NCBI GenBank assembly: GCA_943842505.1
Contig: CALTDI010000016.1
Span: forward strand, 1-64,000
From: an uncultured Pseudomonadales bacterium
Lineage (GTDB): Bacteria; Pseudomonadota; Gammaproteobacteria; Pseudomonadales; Pseudohongiellaceae
Reading direction: 5' to 3'
Length of the DNA: 64,000 nucleotides
Made by a program: the position numbers and the translations under genes. Positions 54,998-64,000 of this stretch are shown in pieces. The notes under the pieces are model-generated. The model was not told the DNA's origin, did not search any database, and worked only from the letters and a program-made list of their open reading frames with translations. Numbering within the stretch: the first letter of the stretch is position 1; every line of letters begins with the position of its first letter.

Positions 54998-56920
54998 ATG
55001 AGTAACACCTACAACGCTGATGCCATCGAAGTACTTACCGGCCTGGATCCGGTGAGAAAAAGGCCCGGCATGTACACCGATACAACCCGTCCTAATCACC
55101 TCGTTCAAGAGGTGATCGACAATAGCGTAGATGAAGCCCTGGCAGGCCACGCGAATCACCTTTCGCTACAGCTGAACAAAGACGGTTCGGTTGAGGTGAG
55201 TGACGATGGTCGAGGTATGCCAGTCGACAAGCACAAGGGCGAGAAAGTCAGTGGTGTCGAACTCATTCTTACCCGACTTCACGCCGGTGGCAAATTCTCG
55301 AATAAGAACTACCAATACTCTGGTGGATTACACGGAGTTGGCGTCTCGGTAGTAAATGCGCTGTCCAAAGACCTGGAAGTGATAGTCAGGCGCGACGGCA
55401 AAGTCTACTCGATGTCATTCAAGGGCGGCGAGAAAGCAACAGAATTGAAAGTCATCGATACTGTTGGCAAGCGAAACACGGGCACCACTGTCAAGTTTAT
55501 GCCCGATGAGAAGTATTTTGACTCGCCCAAGATTTCGATCATTCGTCTCAAACACGTACTTCGAGCCAAGGCGGTTCTCTGCTCGGGTCTACGCGTTAGC
55601 TTCGTGGACAACACGGTAAGCGAGGAGAAGTCGCAGAGCGAGGAATGGTGCTTCGAGGACGGTTTGATCGATTACCTAACTCAGGCCACGGAAGACTATG
55701 AGACCCTGCCGAAGGAACCTTTCTTCGGTTCCGTGCAGGGCAACGACGAGGCGGTAGATTGGGCGATTCAATGGCTACCCGAAGGCGGAGAGATAACCGG
55801 CGAGAGCTATGTAAACTTGATTCCGACACCAATGGGTGGAACCCACGTCAGCGGTCTGCGTACGGGTCTACTCGATTCACTGCGCGAATTCTGTGAGTTT
55901 CGGAATCTGCTGCCCCGTGGACTAAAGCTCACCCCAGACGACGTCTGGGACAAGTGCTGCTATGTGCTTTCTTCGAAGTTGCTGGACCCGCAGTTCTCCG
56001 GTCAAACGAAAGAACGACTGTCCTCACGACAATGTGCCGTGTTCGTTGCCGGTGTAGTCAAAGATTCATTCAGCCTCTGGTTGAACCAGCACACCGACGA
56101 GGCGGAGGCTATTGCCGAGCTTTGTATCAGTAACGCGCAGGTACGACTCAAGGCTAGCAAACAGGTCGCCCGCAAGAAGATTACCTCTGGCCCGGCACTG
56201 CCTGGGAAATTGGCCGACTGCTCAACTCAGGATGTTATGTCGGGTGAGCTGTTCCTTGTAGAAGGAGACTCTGCGGGGGGTTCCGCGAAGCAGGCGAGAG
56301 ATCGTGAGTTTCAGGCGATCCTGCCGCTGCGAGGCAAAATTCTCAATACCTGGGAAGTGGACTCCAACGAGATTCTGGCGTCGCAGACCGTGCACGATGT
56401 GGCCGTCGCGCTGGGTGTAGACCCGGGAACAACCGATATCGATGGCCTGCGCTATGGCAAGATCTGCATACTCGCCGACGCCGATTCCGATGGACTGCAC
56501 ATCGCCACTCTTCTATGTGCCCTATTCGTTAAACACTTCAGGCCGCTGGTTGAAGGCGGTTTCATCTACGTTGCCATGCCACCTCTGTTTCGTATCGACG
56601 TAGGCAAGGAAGTCTTCTACGCGCTGGACGAAGACGAGAAGAATGGCATCCTCGATCGAATCGCGGCGGAGAAGAAAACCGCCAAGGTGAATGTGCAGCG
56701 CTTCAAGGGTTTGGGTGAGATGAACCCCTTGCAGCTGCGCGAAACAACGATGGCGACAGACACGCGTCGCTTAGTACAGCTGACACTGGAAGAAGATCCA
56801 ACAGCGAAGAAAAAAACCAGCACCTTCCAGATGATGGACCTATTGCTCGCCAAGGGTCGGTCCGCAGACAGAAAAGCCTGGCTGGAAGATAGCGGCAGTC
56901 ACGCGGACTTTGCCGAATAA
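54998..56920 (+). CDS. parE: DNA topoisomerase IV subunit B ParE
   Basis: ATPase subunit that with ParC decatenates daughter chromosomes. The 640 residues show the GHKL motifs (DNSVDEALAGHA, VSDDGRGMPVDKH, YSGGLHGVGVSVVNAL), the transducer and the TOPRIM domain (VEGDSAGGSAKQARDR, LPLRGKILN, ADADSDGLHIATLL). Length is normal. parC starts 62 bp downstream. Confidence 0.97.
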   Translation: MSNTYNADAIEVLTGLDPVRKRPGMYTDTTRPNHLVQEVIDNSVDEALAGHANHLSLQLNKDGSVEVSDDGRGMPVDKHKGEKVSGVELILTRLHAGGKFSNKNYQYSGGLHGVGVSVVNALSKDLEVIVRRDGKVYSMSFKGGEKATELKVIDTVGKRNTGTTVKFMPDEKYFDSPKISIIRLKHVLRAKAVLCSGLRVSFVDNTVSEEKSQSEEWCFEDGLIDYLTQATEDYETLPKEPFFGSVQGNDEAVDWAIQWLPEGGEITGESYVNLIPTPMGGTHVSGLRTGLLDSLREFCEFRNLLPRGLKLTPDDVWDKCCYVLSSKLLDPQFSGQTKERLSSRQCAVFVAGVVKDSFSLWLNQHTDEAEAIAELCISNAQVRLKASKQVARKKITSGPALPGKLADCSTQDVMSGELFLVEGDSAGGSAKQARDREFQAILPLRGKILNTWEVDSNEILASQTVHDVAVALGVDPGTTDIDGLRYGKICILADADSDGLHIATLLCALFVKHFRPLVEGGFIYVAMPPLFRIDVGKEVFYALDEDEKNGILDRIAAEKKTAKVNVQRFKGLGEMNPLQLRETTMATDTRRLVQLTLEEDPTAKKKTSTFQMMDLLLAKGRSADRKAWLEDSGSHADFAE

Positions 56921-56982
56921 TATTTCAAGCAAAGTAGTTGCGCCTAAACAAATTTACCGAAGATTAGTAAACCGAGAAGTCA

Positions 56983-59256
56983 ATGAACGAAGAAATCACA
57001 ATTAGTGAAGATGGCGTCGAACAGATTGCGTTAAAAACCTATACGCAGCAAGCCTATCTGAATTACTCAATGTACGTTATCAACGATCGTGCGCTGCCGA
57101 ATATAGGCGACGGTCTAAAGCCTGTGCAGCGTCGCATCGTCTATGCCATGTCCGAATTGGGACTGAAGGCCAGTGCCAAGTTTAAGAAATCAGCTCGAAC
57201 CATCGGTGATGTTATCGGTAAGTTTCACCCCCACGGCGACTCGGCATGCTACGAAGCTATGGTGCTGATGGCGCAGTCGTTTACTTATCGTTATCCACTA
57301 GTAGACGGCCAGGGCAACTGGGGCTCGCAGGATGACCCGAAGTCCTTCGCAGCCATGCGTTATACCGAATCGAGACTGCAAGGCTATGCCGACGTGCTGC
57401 TGGGCGAGCTGGGTCAGGGCACGGTGGAATGGAAAGCCAACTTCGACGGCACCCTGGAAGAGCCGGAGGTATTGCCTGCGCGACTACCCAACGTTCTGCT
57501 TAACGGTGGAAGTGGCATCGCCGTCGGTATGGCCACCGATATCCCTCCTCATAATCTGAGAGAAGTGGCGGCCGCCTGTATTCACCTGTTGGACAAGCCC
57601 AAGGCGACGGTCAAAGATATTTGTAAGTTTATTAAGGGGCCCGACTATCCGACAGAGGCGGAGCTGATCACGCCGAAGAGTGAGATCGAAGAGCTATACA
57701 ATACTGGCCGTGGCTCACTGAAGGCGCGTGCAACCTACGTCAAAGAGAACGGCGAGATTCTAATAAACGCATTGCCTTATCAGGTTTCCGGCGCCAAGGT
57801 GCTAGAGCAGATTGCCGCACAGATGCAGAAGAAGAAGCTGCCCATGGTGGTGGACCTTCGTGACGAATCGGATCATGAGAATCCTACTCGCATTATCATA
57901 GTACCGAAATCAAATCGCGTCGACATCGACGCCATCATGTCTCATCTGTACTCGACTACAGATCTCGAGAAAAACTACCGCGTCAATTTCAATATGATTG
58001 GCATCGATAAGCGGCCGCAAGTAAAAGACATCGCCAGCCTCCTGAAGGAATGGATACAGTTCCGTACCGAGACAGTACGACGACGTCTGCAGTTTCGCCT
58101 CGACAAGATCATCGACCGCATGCACATTCTCGATGGCTTGCTGATCGCGTTTCTTAATATCGATGAAGTCATCAAGATCATTCGCAAGGAAGACAAGCCA
58201 AAGCCTGCGCTGATCAAGAAGTTCAAGATCTCCGATCGACAGGCAGAGGCCATTCTCGAATTGAAGTTGCGTCAACTGGCAAAGCTCGAAGAGATAAAAA
58301 TAACGACGGAACAGAAAGAATTAGCGGTGGAAAGAAAGACCCTGGAACAATTGCTTTCCTCGGCTGCACGACTAAAGACTTTCATCAAGGGCGAAATCAA
58401 GGCGGACGCAGAGAAGTTTGGCGATGCCAGACGCACACCGATAGTTCAGAGAGAAGAGGCAAAGGCCTTTAGCCAAACCGAGTTAATCTCTACCGAGCCG
58501 GTGACAATCGTATTATCCGAACGCGGCTGGATGCGGGCGGCGAAGGGCCACGAAGTCGACCCGGCTTCCTTGCAATACAAGTCCGGAGACGCCTTCAAGA
58601 TTGCGGCAAGGGGCAAGAGCAACCAGTTAGCCATATTCATGGATTCCACAGGGCGCGCCTACTCTCTAGCGGCCCATAGCCTGCCTTCGGCACGAGGCCA
58701 GGGTGAGCCGGTATCGGGCAAGGTTAATCCACCATCTGGCGCTACTTTCGAGGGTGTCGTCATCGGCGACGATGACAAAGACGTTCTGCTGGCGAGCGAC
58801 GCCGGCTACGGCTTCGTCGGCAAAGTTGGCGATCTGATCAGCAAGAACAAGTCGGGCAAGGCCGTGCTCAGGCCTCCTAAGGGCGGTAAGGTCTTGGCCC
58901 CAAGAATGGTAGATAACTATAAGAAGGATCTGATTGTCGCCATTACCAATGAAGGCCGGATGCTCATGTTCCCAATCTCTGAGCTGCCCCGTCTGGCGAA
59001 AGGCAAGGGCAACAAGATCATTAGCATTCCTACCGCCCGCGTAGCGGATCGTCTCGAGTTCATAGTCGCACTCACTGTGCTCAGCGAAGACGACACACTG
59101 ACCGTACACGCTGGGAAACGCCATCACAATCTTAAACCAGCCGATCTGCTGCACTATAAGGGTGAGCGGGGACGCCGTGGAAACAAGTTGCCGCGAGGCT
59201 TTCAGAATGTCGATAGGGTTGAGGTAATTTCGAAGGGTGAAGCGACGAGCGGCTAG
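56983..59256 (+). CDS. parC: DNA topoisomerase IV subunit A ParC
   Basis: Breakage-rejoining subunit of topoisomerase IV. The 757 residues include the quinolone-region [18 protein letters not shown] (Ser and Glu present, the usual sensitive form), the active Tyr in [29 protein letters not shown], and a C-terminal beta-propeller with a GxRGGKG-like variant ([10 protein letters not shown]). It ends 17 bp from a convergent gene. Confidence 0.97.
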   Translation: MNEEITISEDGVEQIALKTYTQQAYLNYSMYVINDRALPNIGDGLKPVQRRIVYAMSELGLKASAKFKKSARTIGDVIGKFHPHGDSACYEAMVLMAQSFTYRYPLVDGQGNWGSQDDPKSFAAMRYTESRLQGYADVLLGELGQGTVEWKANFDGTLEEPEVLPARLPNVLLNGGSGIAVGMATDIPPHNLREVAAACIHLLDKPKATVKDICKFIKGPDYPTEAELITPKSEIEELYNTGRGSLKARATYVKENGEILINALPYQVSGAKVLEQIAAQMQKKKLPMVVDLRDESDHENPTRIIIVPKSNRVDIDAIMSHLYSTTDLEKNYRVNFNMIGIDKRPQVKDIASLLKEWIQFRTETVRRRLQFRLDKIIDRMHILDGLLIAFLNIDEVIKIIRKEDKPKPALIKKFKISDRQAEAILELKLRQLAKLEEIKITTEQKELAVERKTLEQLLSSAARLKTFIKGEIKADAEKFGDARRTPIVQREEAKAFSQTELISTEPVTIVLSERGWMRAAKGHEVDPASLQYKSGDAFKIAARGKSNQLAIFMDSTGRAYSLAAHSLPSARGQGEPVSGKVNPPSGATFEGVVIGDDDKDVLLASDAGYGFVGKVGDLISKNKSGKAVLRPPKGGKVLAPRMVDNYKKDLIVAITNEGRMLMFPISELPRLAKGKGNKIISIPTARVADRLEFIVALTVLSEDDTLTVHAGKRHHNLKPADLLHYKGERGRRGNKLPRGFQNVDRVEVISKGEATSG

Positions 59257-59273
59257 AATCTGATTCGACGGGC

Positions 59274-60758
59274 CTAATCGGTGTACAGCGTAACTAGCTG
59301 TATGGCCTGTCGCTCCAGTAACAGTTGGTAGTCTGACATAGGCTCATTGCTCAGATAAGTTATTATCTGCATATCGTCATCGACGATGGAACACTCTTCG
59401 GCATTTATTCGAGTGTCAGCCCCAACATGGGTGAAGCAGCGCTCGCTGATTAACAGCGAATTATTTGGCGCCTCATCACATATTATCCGAGTGATATCTA
59501 GCGTCTTACCCGTCAGATTATTCTTCTCCTGGGTTACCGGCGAATACAAGCCGCTAACCGCTTGACCACTATGCACGGCGAGTTTAAATTTTGCAGCGAT
59601 GTGCTCACCTTCAATATCGTTTAGATCGCCCACTAGTTGCAGGAACAATTGTCCCGAGCAAATCGCGTAGAAGGCTTGCTCTTCCTCCAATTGCTCCGAT
59701 GCAAAATTGATGACTACTTCATCCTCTGCGCAGTAAGTAACGCTTCCGTTATAGAGCTGTGCGACCTTGCCGGCAAAGAAATAATATTTATTTAAAAGAT
59801 TAACCAAGGTGACTTCGCTGAGCGTCGAGGCGAGGTAGTGAAAATTTGCCATCTTAATCGATAAGAGAGTGACGTCCTGTGTTCCAAATTTAGCGCCGAA
59901 CTCTTCCAGGCTGGTCTCAGGTTTTCTATGGCCAAAATTATCGAGGAAAGTGTTCTGCGCCAAGAATTCTGCGGTGGCATTGAACTGCCGTATCGCCATA
60001 CTTATCTCATTAAGATCTTTGGGCTCGGGGCAGGTCTCAATCTCGCCTTTACGAATATTGCTAATGGCAAAGGCGAGCAGGTTCGCAGGAAAACTAACCA
60101 GGTATTGAAAGTAGGTAGTGATAAGCGTAGCGGCTACAATTAACAGTAGTACGGTTGCTGCCACCACAAACAAGAAGTTGTTTACGATGCCGGCTTCAAT
60201 GTAACTTAGATCAAGACTCAGGCGCACAAAGCCCGCGGTGGAATCGGCGACGGTAATCGGCGCCAGGTAGTCGGTTTCGACTCGGCTCAGTGGAATAGGC
60301 AGTGGAATTAGAGTTCTCGGCTCTTGCGCCTCGCTTCTCGCCGCCGCGATAACCTCGTTATCTATATTCACCACGGCGATCTCGTTAATGCTTGAGTTTC
60401 TGGCAAGGCCCCCAAGAAAAACGTTCATACTGATTAAGTCGTTTGCCAAGACCAGCTCCGTCAGTTGCGTGGCGGTTTGCTGTGCCAGGGTATTGCCTAG
60501 GCTGTCGGCTTGCTGTCGTAACAGGTTCTGGGTGTTGTAGTTGCTGATCAGCCAGAATATACACATCGCGAGGACCAAAAGCAGACAGACAGCGGAGGCA
60601 AATTTCCGTGATATCTGAGAATTCTTTTTAGCTGGCGCCGAGGTTGCTGCGACGGGAGAATTTTTATTGGGAAGATCTTCTTGCAACACGACCACTCTAT
60701 TCGGTGAATTACGATGGCTACCAGGCTTAAGAATAGCAGTCTCTAGGCCCATCCCCAA
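59274..60758 (-). CDS. AhpA/YtjB-like membrane protein with a cyclase-like domain
   Basis: A 494-residue protein: ~50 residues cytoplasmic, TM1 (FASAVCLLLVLAMCIFWLI), periplasmic domain (QQTATQLTELVLANDLISMN, INEIAVVNIDNEVIAAA, AGFVRLSLDLSYIE) like YtjB/Smp, TM2 (FLFVVAATVLLLIVAATLI), a HAMP-like stretch, then a domain with VTLLSIKMANFHYLAS, TYCAEDEVVINFAS and FKLAVHSGQAVSGLY. The last domain resembles a class III nucleotide cyclase fold, but the catalytic metal Asp residues are not obvious, so activity is doubtful. Role unknown. Confidence 0.7.
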   Translation of the reverse strand: MGMGLETAILKPGSHRNSPNRVVVLQEDLPNKNSPVAATSAPAKKNSQISRKFASAVCLLLVLAMCIFWLISNYNTQNLLRQQADSLGNTLAQQTATQLTELVLANDLISMNVFLGGLARNSSINEIAVVNIDNEVIAAARSEAQEPRTLIPLPIPLSRVETDYLAPITVADSTAGFVRLSLDLSYIEAGIVNNFLFVVAATVLLLIVAATLITTYFQYLVSFPANLLAFAISNIRKGEIETCPEPKDLNEISMAIRQFNATAEFLAQNTFLDNFGHRKPETSLEEFGAKFGTQDVTLLSIKMANFHYLASTLSEVTLVNLLNKYYFFAGKVAQLYNGSVTYCAEDEVVINFASEQLEEEQAFYAICSGQLFLQLVGDLNDIEGEHIAAKFKLAVHSGQAVSGLYSPVTQEKNNLTGKTLDITRIICDEAPNNSLLISERCFTHVGADTRINAEECSIVDDDMQIITYLSNEPMSDYQLLLERQAIQLVTLYTD

Positions 60759-60787
60759 TCAGTTTGTGCGTCAGCACTTTGCCAATA

Positions 60788-62167
60788 TCAATGAAAGCTC
60801 ACGGTGAGCGACTCGACAAATTCAAAGTCCATTGATGGCGATGGTCTGTGCAGGCAATTTCCCTGCAGAAAATCGACATCGGCTTGCCATAGCAATGGAA
60901 GCATAGGGGGTCGTTCTAACAGTGGTGCAACTATCTTGATCTGTAGCTCGTGCAGCGCCGAGATCATTGCATTCAGATTGCATAAGCTTTCTTGGTTGAT
61001 ATCGATCTTACTTAAGATTGTGCTATCCAATTTCACGAAGCTTGCGGGAACAAGAGAGAGATAGCGCAGCGGGTCGGGTGTGCAGCCAAAATTTGATAGG
61101 GATATCTTAACCCCCGCAGACGCCATGGCCTCACAGAAGGTGCTCAGATGGTGTTGAGCAACGAGTGCGTCTGTCTCGCTGATCTGAAATATCAGCTGTG
61201 TGGCTATGGTCGGGTTTGCTGTCAGCCTCTCTCTAATCCAGAGCAGGAAGTCGCTGCTAACCAGAGAATTGTGACTAAGATTTACCAGCAGCCGCAGCTC
61301 ACAGTTGCTCCCAACGACAAGCAGGGAAATCACCTGCTCGAGAATACGGCGGTCAAGTTGCTCGCCGCGGGCATTCCTGGTAGCGGTTTCGAAGAGTAAG
61401 TAGTTTGGCAGGCTCTCCTCATCGTGCGAAAGCAGGCAGCGTACTTCGTAGTGTTGCAGTGAGTCCTGTGAGAAATTTACCAGTGCTTGAAAGTTAAGCT
61501 GGAGTTCTGCGCCTGCCTCGATTGAGCGCAGTTGACTCAGGGCAGTGTCTGCACTGATAGAGTGAAGATGGGCGGGCAGCTCTCTAGGCCGAAGACTAAG
61601 GGCTAGGTTGTGCCTCGCGCGGGCAAAGACTACGGGCCAGGACGGTATATTCGGCTCTAGTGCTGCAAGGCCAGCGCCGCACTTGAGCTCCAGTTGTCTG
61701 GGTAGGGTCTGTGCAACTGCGCTTAGCAGGGCCTGCTTTAACATGTCGGTTATCAGCCCGGCATTGACGCTGCGCTCGGCGAGCATTAGCGCCGCAAATT
61801 CGTAGTTGGGACAGCGGCAGAGCAGCACGCGTTTCGGCAGTGTCTTCTTTAGCAGCCGTGCGATTTCGCTTAACAGCAGGTCGGCTTCCGGGGTGCCAAC
61901 CCAAAAGCGAATTTCATAGAAGTTTTCAAGTTGCAGCAGGGCAAGGCTGGCCCTTATCTTGCGCTTGCGACCTTGTGCGAGGCAGTGATCGATGACATGG
62001 CAGAGATAGTCCTGGCGGTGCAGCCCCGTTAATGGGTCTTTCTCGAAAGCAGGGGGTCTTTGCCGCAGTGGCTCGGCGTTGGTATCTGGAAGTGGATTTA
62101 GAGCGGATGTATCACCGCGGGAGTTAGTTGCGATTTGTCTGGACTCGAATGCCTGATTGGCTGTCAT
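60788..62167 (-). CDS. Degenerate GGDEF-EAL protein
   Basis: A 459-residue soluble protein. The GGDEF half begins DPLTGLHRQDYLCHVIDH, but the active loop is RCPNYEFAALM, so cyclase activity is unlikely. The EAL half shows QALVNFSQDSLQHYEVRCLL where EAL-type ExLxR is altered, VNLSHNSLVS, FQISETDALV, LSNFGCTPDPLRYL (normally DDFG) and VKLDSTIL. Most metal ligands are lost, so it is probably a cyclic di-GMP receptor or regulator, FimX-like in type. It lies 30 bp upstream of the AhpA-like gene and may form an operon with epmB. Confidence 0.82.
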   Translation of the reverse strand: MTANQAFESRQIATNSRGDTSALNPLPDTNAEPLRQRPPAFEKDPLTGLHRQDYLCHVIDHCLAQGRKRKIRASLALLQLENFYEIRFWVGTPEADLLLSEIARLLKKTLPKRVLLCRCPNYEFAALMLAERSVNAGLITDMLKQALLSAVAQTLPRQLELKCGAGLAALEPNIPSWPVVFARARHNLALSLRPRELPAHLHSISADTALSQLRSIEAGAELQLNFQALVNFSQDSLQHYEVRCLLSHDEESLPNYLLFETATRNARGEQLDRRILEQVISLLVVGSNCELRLLVNLSHNSLVSSDFLLWIRERLTANPTIATQLIFQISETDALVAQHHLSTFCEAMASAGVKISLSNFGCTPDPLRYLSLVPASFVKLDSTILSKIDINQESLCNLNAMISALHELQIKIVAPLLERPPMLPLLWQADVDFLQGNCLHRPSPSMDFEFVESLTVSFH

Positions 62168-62196
62168 TCTATTCCACTCCCTGTGGGCTCTAGCGC

Positions 62197-63213
62197 TTAG
62201 GCTATTCTGGTTTTACCTCGCTCGCCGGGGTTCTCTCGAACCAGTCGAGGAACCAGGTATCCGGGCAGTGTGGCGTGAAGAGTCTTTATGAGTGCCTTGG
62301 CATGTTGATCGGACACCATGAAGTGCTCGGTGCCAGCTACCTGATCGGGCATATGTAAGTAATAGGGTAGTACATTGTGCGCGAATAACGCCTTGTTGAG
62401 ATTGATCAGAGCCTCTGAGTTGTCGTTAACATCCTTTAAAACTACGGATTGATTCAGCATCGTGACGCCAATTGCGTCTAACGCGCTAAAACCATCGGCT
62501 ACGGCTGGGTCCAGCTCCCGAGCATGGTTGCAGTGCACTACCATCACGATACGCAGCCGCGACTCACTCAGACATTGCAGCAACTCGGCGGTAACCCGCT
62601 TGGGAATCACGATCGGCAGCCGTGTGTGAATTCGCACCGTAGTCAGGTGCTCGATACCGGCCAATTGCTGCATTAGCCAATGAAACTGCCTATCTGAGAG
62701 TGCCAAGGGGTCGCCGCCGCTGAGAATGACCTCCTCGATGCTACTGTCCTCGGCGATATAGGAAAAAGCAGAGTCCCATTGCTTGCGGCTGGGAGAATTT
62801 GCCTGATAGTCAAAATGGCGTCTAAAACAGTAGCGGCAATGGATTGCGCAATGGGGTGCGGCGGTTAACAGCACGCGCCCCTGATATTTGTGCAGAAGGC
62901 CAGGCACGGGGTTGAAATTCTGCTCATCGAGAGGGTCCGCGACAAAGCTTTCGGTCTTACTCTGTTCTTCTTGGGCAGGCCATATCTGTTTGAGTAGCGG
63001 GTCATGCCAGTTGCCCCTCTCGATTCTCTCTACGAAGGGCCTTGGCGCCTTTAGTGGGAACTGGCTAAGAGCCTCGAGAGAATAAGGGCAGGTCTCGGGA
63101 TCGAGCAGGAGTAGGCTGAGCAATTCCTCTGGGTCCGTGATCAGATCGGATAATTGATCCTGCCAATTCAGGCTACGATCCGATCGAATAAGTGAGGTAA
63201 CCTGATTTCCCAT
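62197..63213 (-). CDS. epmB: EF-P beta-lysylation protein EpmB (lysine 2,3-aminomutase)
   Basis: A 338-residue radical-SAM enzyme that converts L-alpha-lysine to beta-lysine for EF-P. The 4Fe-4S motif is CAIHCRYCFRRHFDYQ; VILSGGDPLALSD, VRIHTRLPIVIP and YYLHMPDQVAGTEHF (PLP-binding Lys region differs) follow. Divergent from efp, its target. The 241-bp space 63214-63454 must hold both promoters, none clear. Confidence 0.95.
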   Translation of the reverse strand: MGNQVTSLIRSDRSLNWQDQLSDLITDPEELLSLLLLDPETCPYSLEALSQFPLKAPRPFVERIERGNWHDPLLKQIWPAQEEQSKTESFVADPLDEQNFNPVPGLLHKYQGRVLLTAAPHCAIHCRYCFRRHFDYQANSPSRKQWDSAFSYIAEDSSIEEVILSGGDPLALSDRQFHWLMQQLAGIEHLTTVRIHTRLPIVIPKRVTAELLQCLSESRLRIVMVVHCNHARELDPAVADGFSALDAIGVTMLNQSVVLKDVNDNSEALINLNKALFAHNVLPYYLHMPDQVAGTEHFMVSDQHAKALIKTLHATLPGYLVPRLVRENPGERGKTRIA

Positions 63214-63454
63214 CTAATGTTCCGAAACAAAAATTTGATTTTATAAAGGCAGTTGTTAGTATCCGTTGCCACATCATAGCAACATTAGGCTAAGGCCTTC
63301 GATAGATAGTTAATCGATGCTGATATCTTTGCTGCGAATTGAGACAATAGACGAGAAAGCTGCTGCTAGTCGTTATCATAAGCAGTCACTGAACATAAGA
63401 TTCATAGTCGAGGTAGCTTGCTAGCCTCGTTAGCAAATACCTCAAGAGGGAAAC

Positions 63455-64000
63455 ATGGCAACTTACTCCACCAGCGAATTCAAATCGGGGCTCAAGGTCC
63501 TCATCGATTCCGAACCCTGCTCGATGATCGAAGTTGAAAAGGTTAAACCCGGTAAGGGGCAGGCATTCGATCGCGTGAAGCTGCGCAATCTGGTAAACGG
63601 GAGAGTCTGGGAGCGCACCTATAAGTCCGGTGAATCGGTAGATGCCGCCGATGTCATGGAGCTAGAAATGGAGTTTCTCTACGACGACGGCGAGTTCTGG
63701 CATTTTATGAAAACCGATGACAGCTACGAGCAGGTTGCCGCTGATGTGAATGCAATCACCGATGCGAAGATCTGGTTAAAGGAACAAGACAGATACACGG
63801 TAGTGCTGTGGAACGATGCGCCAATCTCGGTTACTGCGCCCAACTTCGTAGAGCTCGAAGTGACAGACACCGACCCAGGCTTAAAGGGTGATACAGCCCA
63901 GGGTGGAACCAAGCCAGCGACACTGAGTTCTGGCGCGGTGGTTAAGGTTCCTCTGTTTGTGAATATTGGCGATGTGCTTCGTGTGGACACACGAACCTCT
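63455..64000 (+). CDS. efp: Elongation factor P (3' truncated by window end)
   Basis: 182 codons are present of the usual ~188. It begins [25 protein letters not shown] carries the Lys (position 34) that EpmA/EpmB beta-lysylate, and [15 protein letters not shown] and [15 protein letters not shown] follow. It rescues ribosomes stalled at polyproline. GAGGG lies upstream of the ATG. The C-terminus (…LRVDTRTS) stops at base 64000. Confidence 0.97.
   Translation, partial: MATYSTSEFKSGLKVLIDSEPCSMIEVEKVKPGKGQAFDRVKLRNLVNGRVWERTYKSGESVDAADVMELEMEFLYDDGEFWHFMKTDDSYEQVAADVNAITDAKIWLKEQDRYTVVLWNDAPISVTAPNFVELEVTDTDPGLKGDTAQGGTKPATLSSGAVVKVPLFVNIGDVLRVDTRTS

Overview
The window reads as a chromosomal segment of a marine-type heterotrophic gammaproteobacterium. 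Supporting signs are the gene pairings efp/epmB, nudF-DUF1249-cpdA-yqiA-parE-parC, tkt-epd-pgk-fba and glnK-amtB behind a sigma-54 promoter, plus a two-component/OmpA trio resembling the 'proteobacterial dedicated sortase' (Pds) set known mainly from marine Proteobacteria. Finer taxonomy cannot be settled from this sequence. No tRNA, rRNA, insertion sequence or CRISPR array was seen.

Layout. (1) 1-6.2 kb is an accessory, surface-related region: the C-terminal end of a protein built from nearly identical 57-residue repeats, two small paralogous DUF6447-type proteins, a truncated 2OG-Fe(II) oxygenase remnant, a SapC-family protein, a frame-broken secreted protein and a frame-broken GT2 glycosyltransferase. 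Its intergenic spaces carry related terminators and three copies of a 33-bp repeat. (2) 6.2-10.7 kb holds a sugar-nucleotide epimerase followed by rmlA-C-D-B for dTDP-L-rhamnose. (3) 11-13.6 kb holds a secreted metzincin-type protease and two cytochromes c5. (4) 13.7-19.1 kb holds comM, ubiK, glnK-amtB under apparent NtrC/sigma-54 control, and a broken HD-GYP gene. (5) 19.1-24.5 kb, minus strand, is a SAM-cycle operon: an ArsR-methyltransferase regulator (SahR-like), metK, ahcY, metF and rsmE, with a palindromic operator candidate upstream of the regulator. (6) 24.8-36.3 kb is central carbon and serine metabolism (tkt, epd, pgk, fba, serA, a D-2-hydroxyglutarate dehydrogenase-like gene, cold-shock gene, rpiA) and psd. 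(7) 36.4-46.8 kb is mixed housekeeping: rhodanese, rsgA, orn, queG, aminotransferase, broken tolC, M14 peptidase, aroG, DUF924, GST. (8) 46.9-50.9 kb is pdsO facing pdsRS, without a sortase or sortase substrate in view. (9) 51-59.3 kb is ppiC, then nudF to parC. (10) 59.3-64 kb holds an AhpA/YtjB-like membrane protein with a cyclase-like domain, a degenerate GGDEF-EAL protein, epmB and the truncated efp.

A recurring technical feature: about 18 frame breaks can be reconstructed, and every one is a net insertion (17 of +1, one of +2), several of them in short homopolymers. They cluster in the accessory region and in tolC, while long stretches of housekeeping genes have none. They could be unpolished sequencing errors or real decay; the raw reads would decide. 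Frame-broken genes are annotated over their reconstructed full extent.

Together, the accessory region suggests synthesis and decoration of a repetitive, possibly rhamnosylated, surface protein layer. The rest is a stable core genome.
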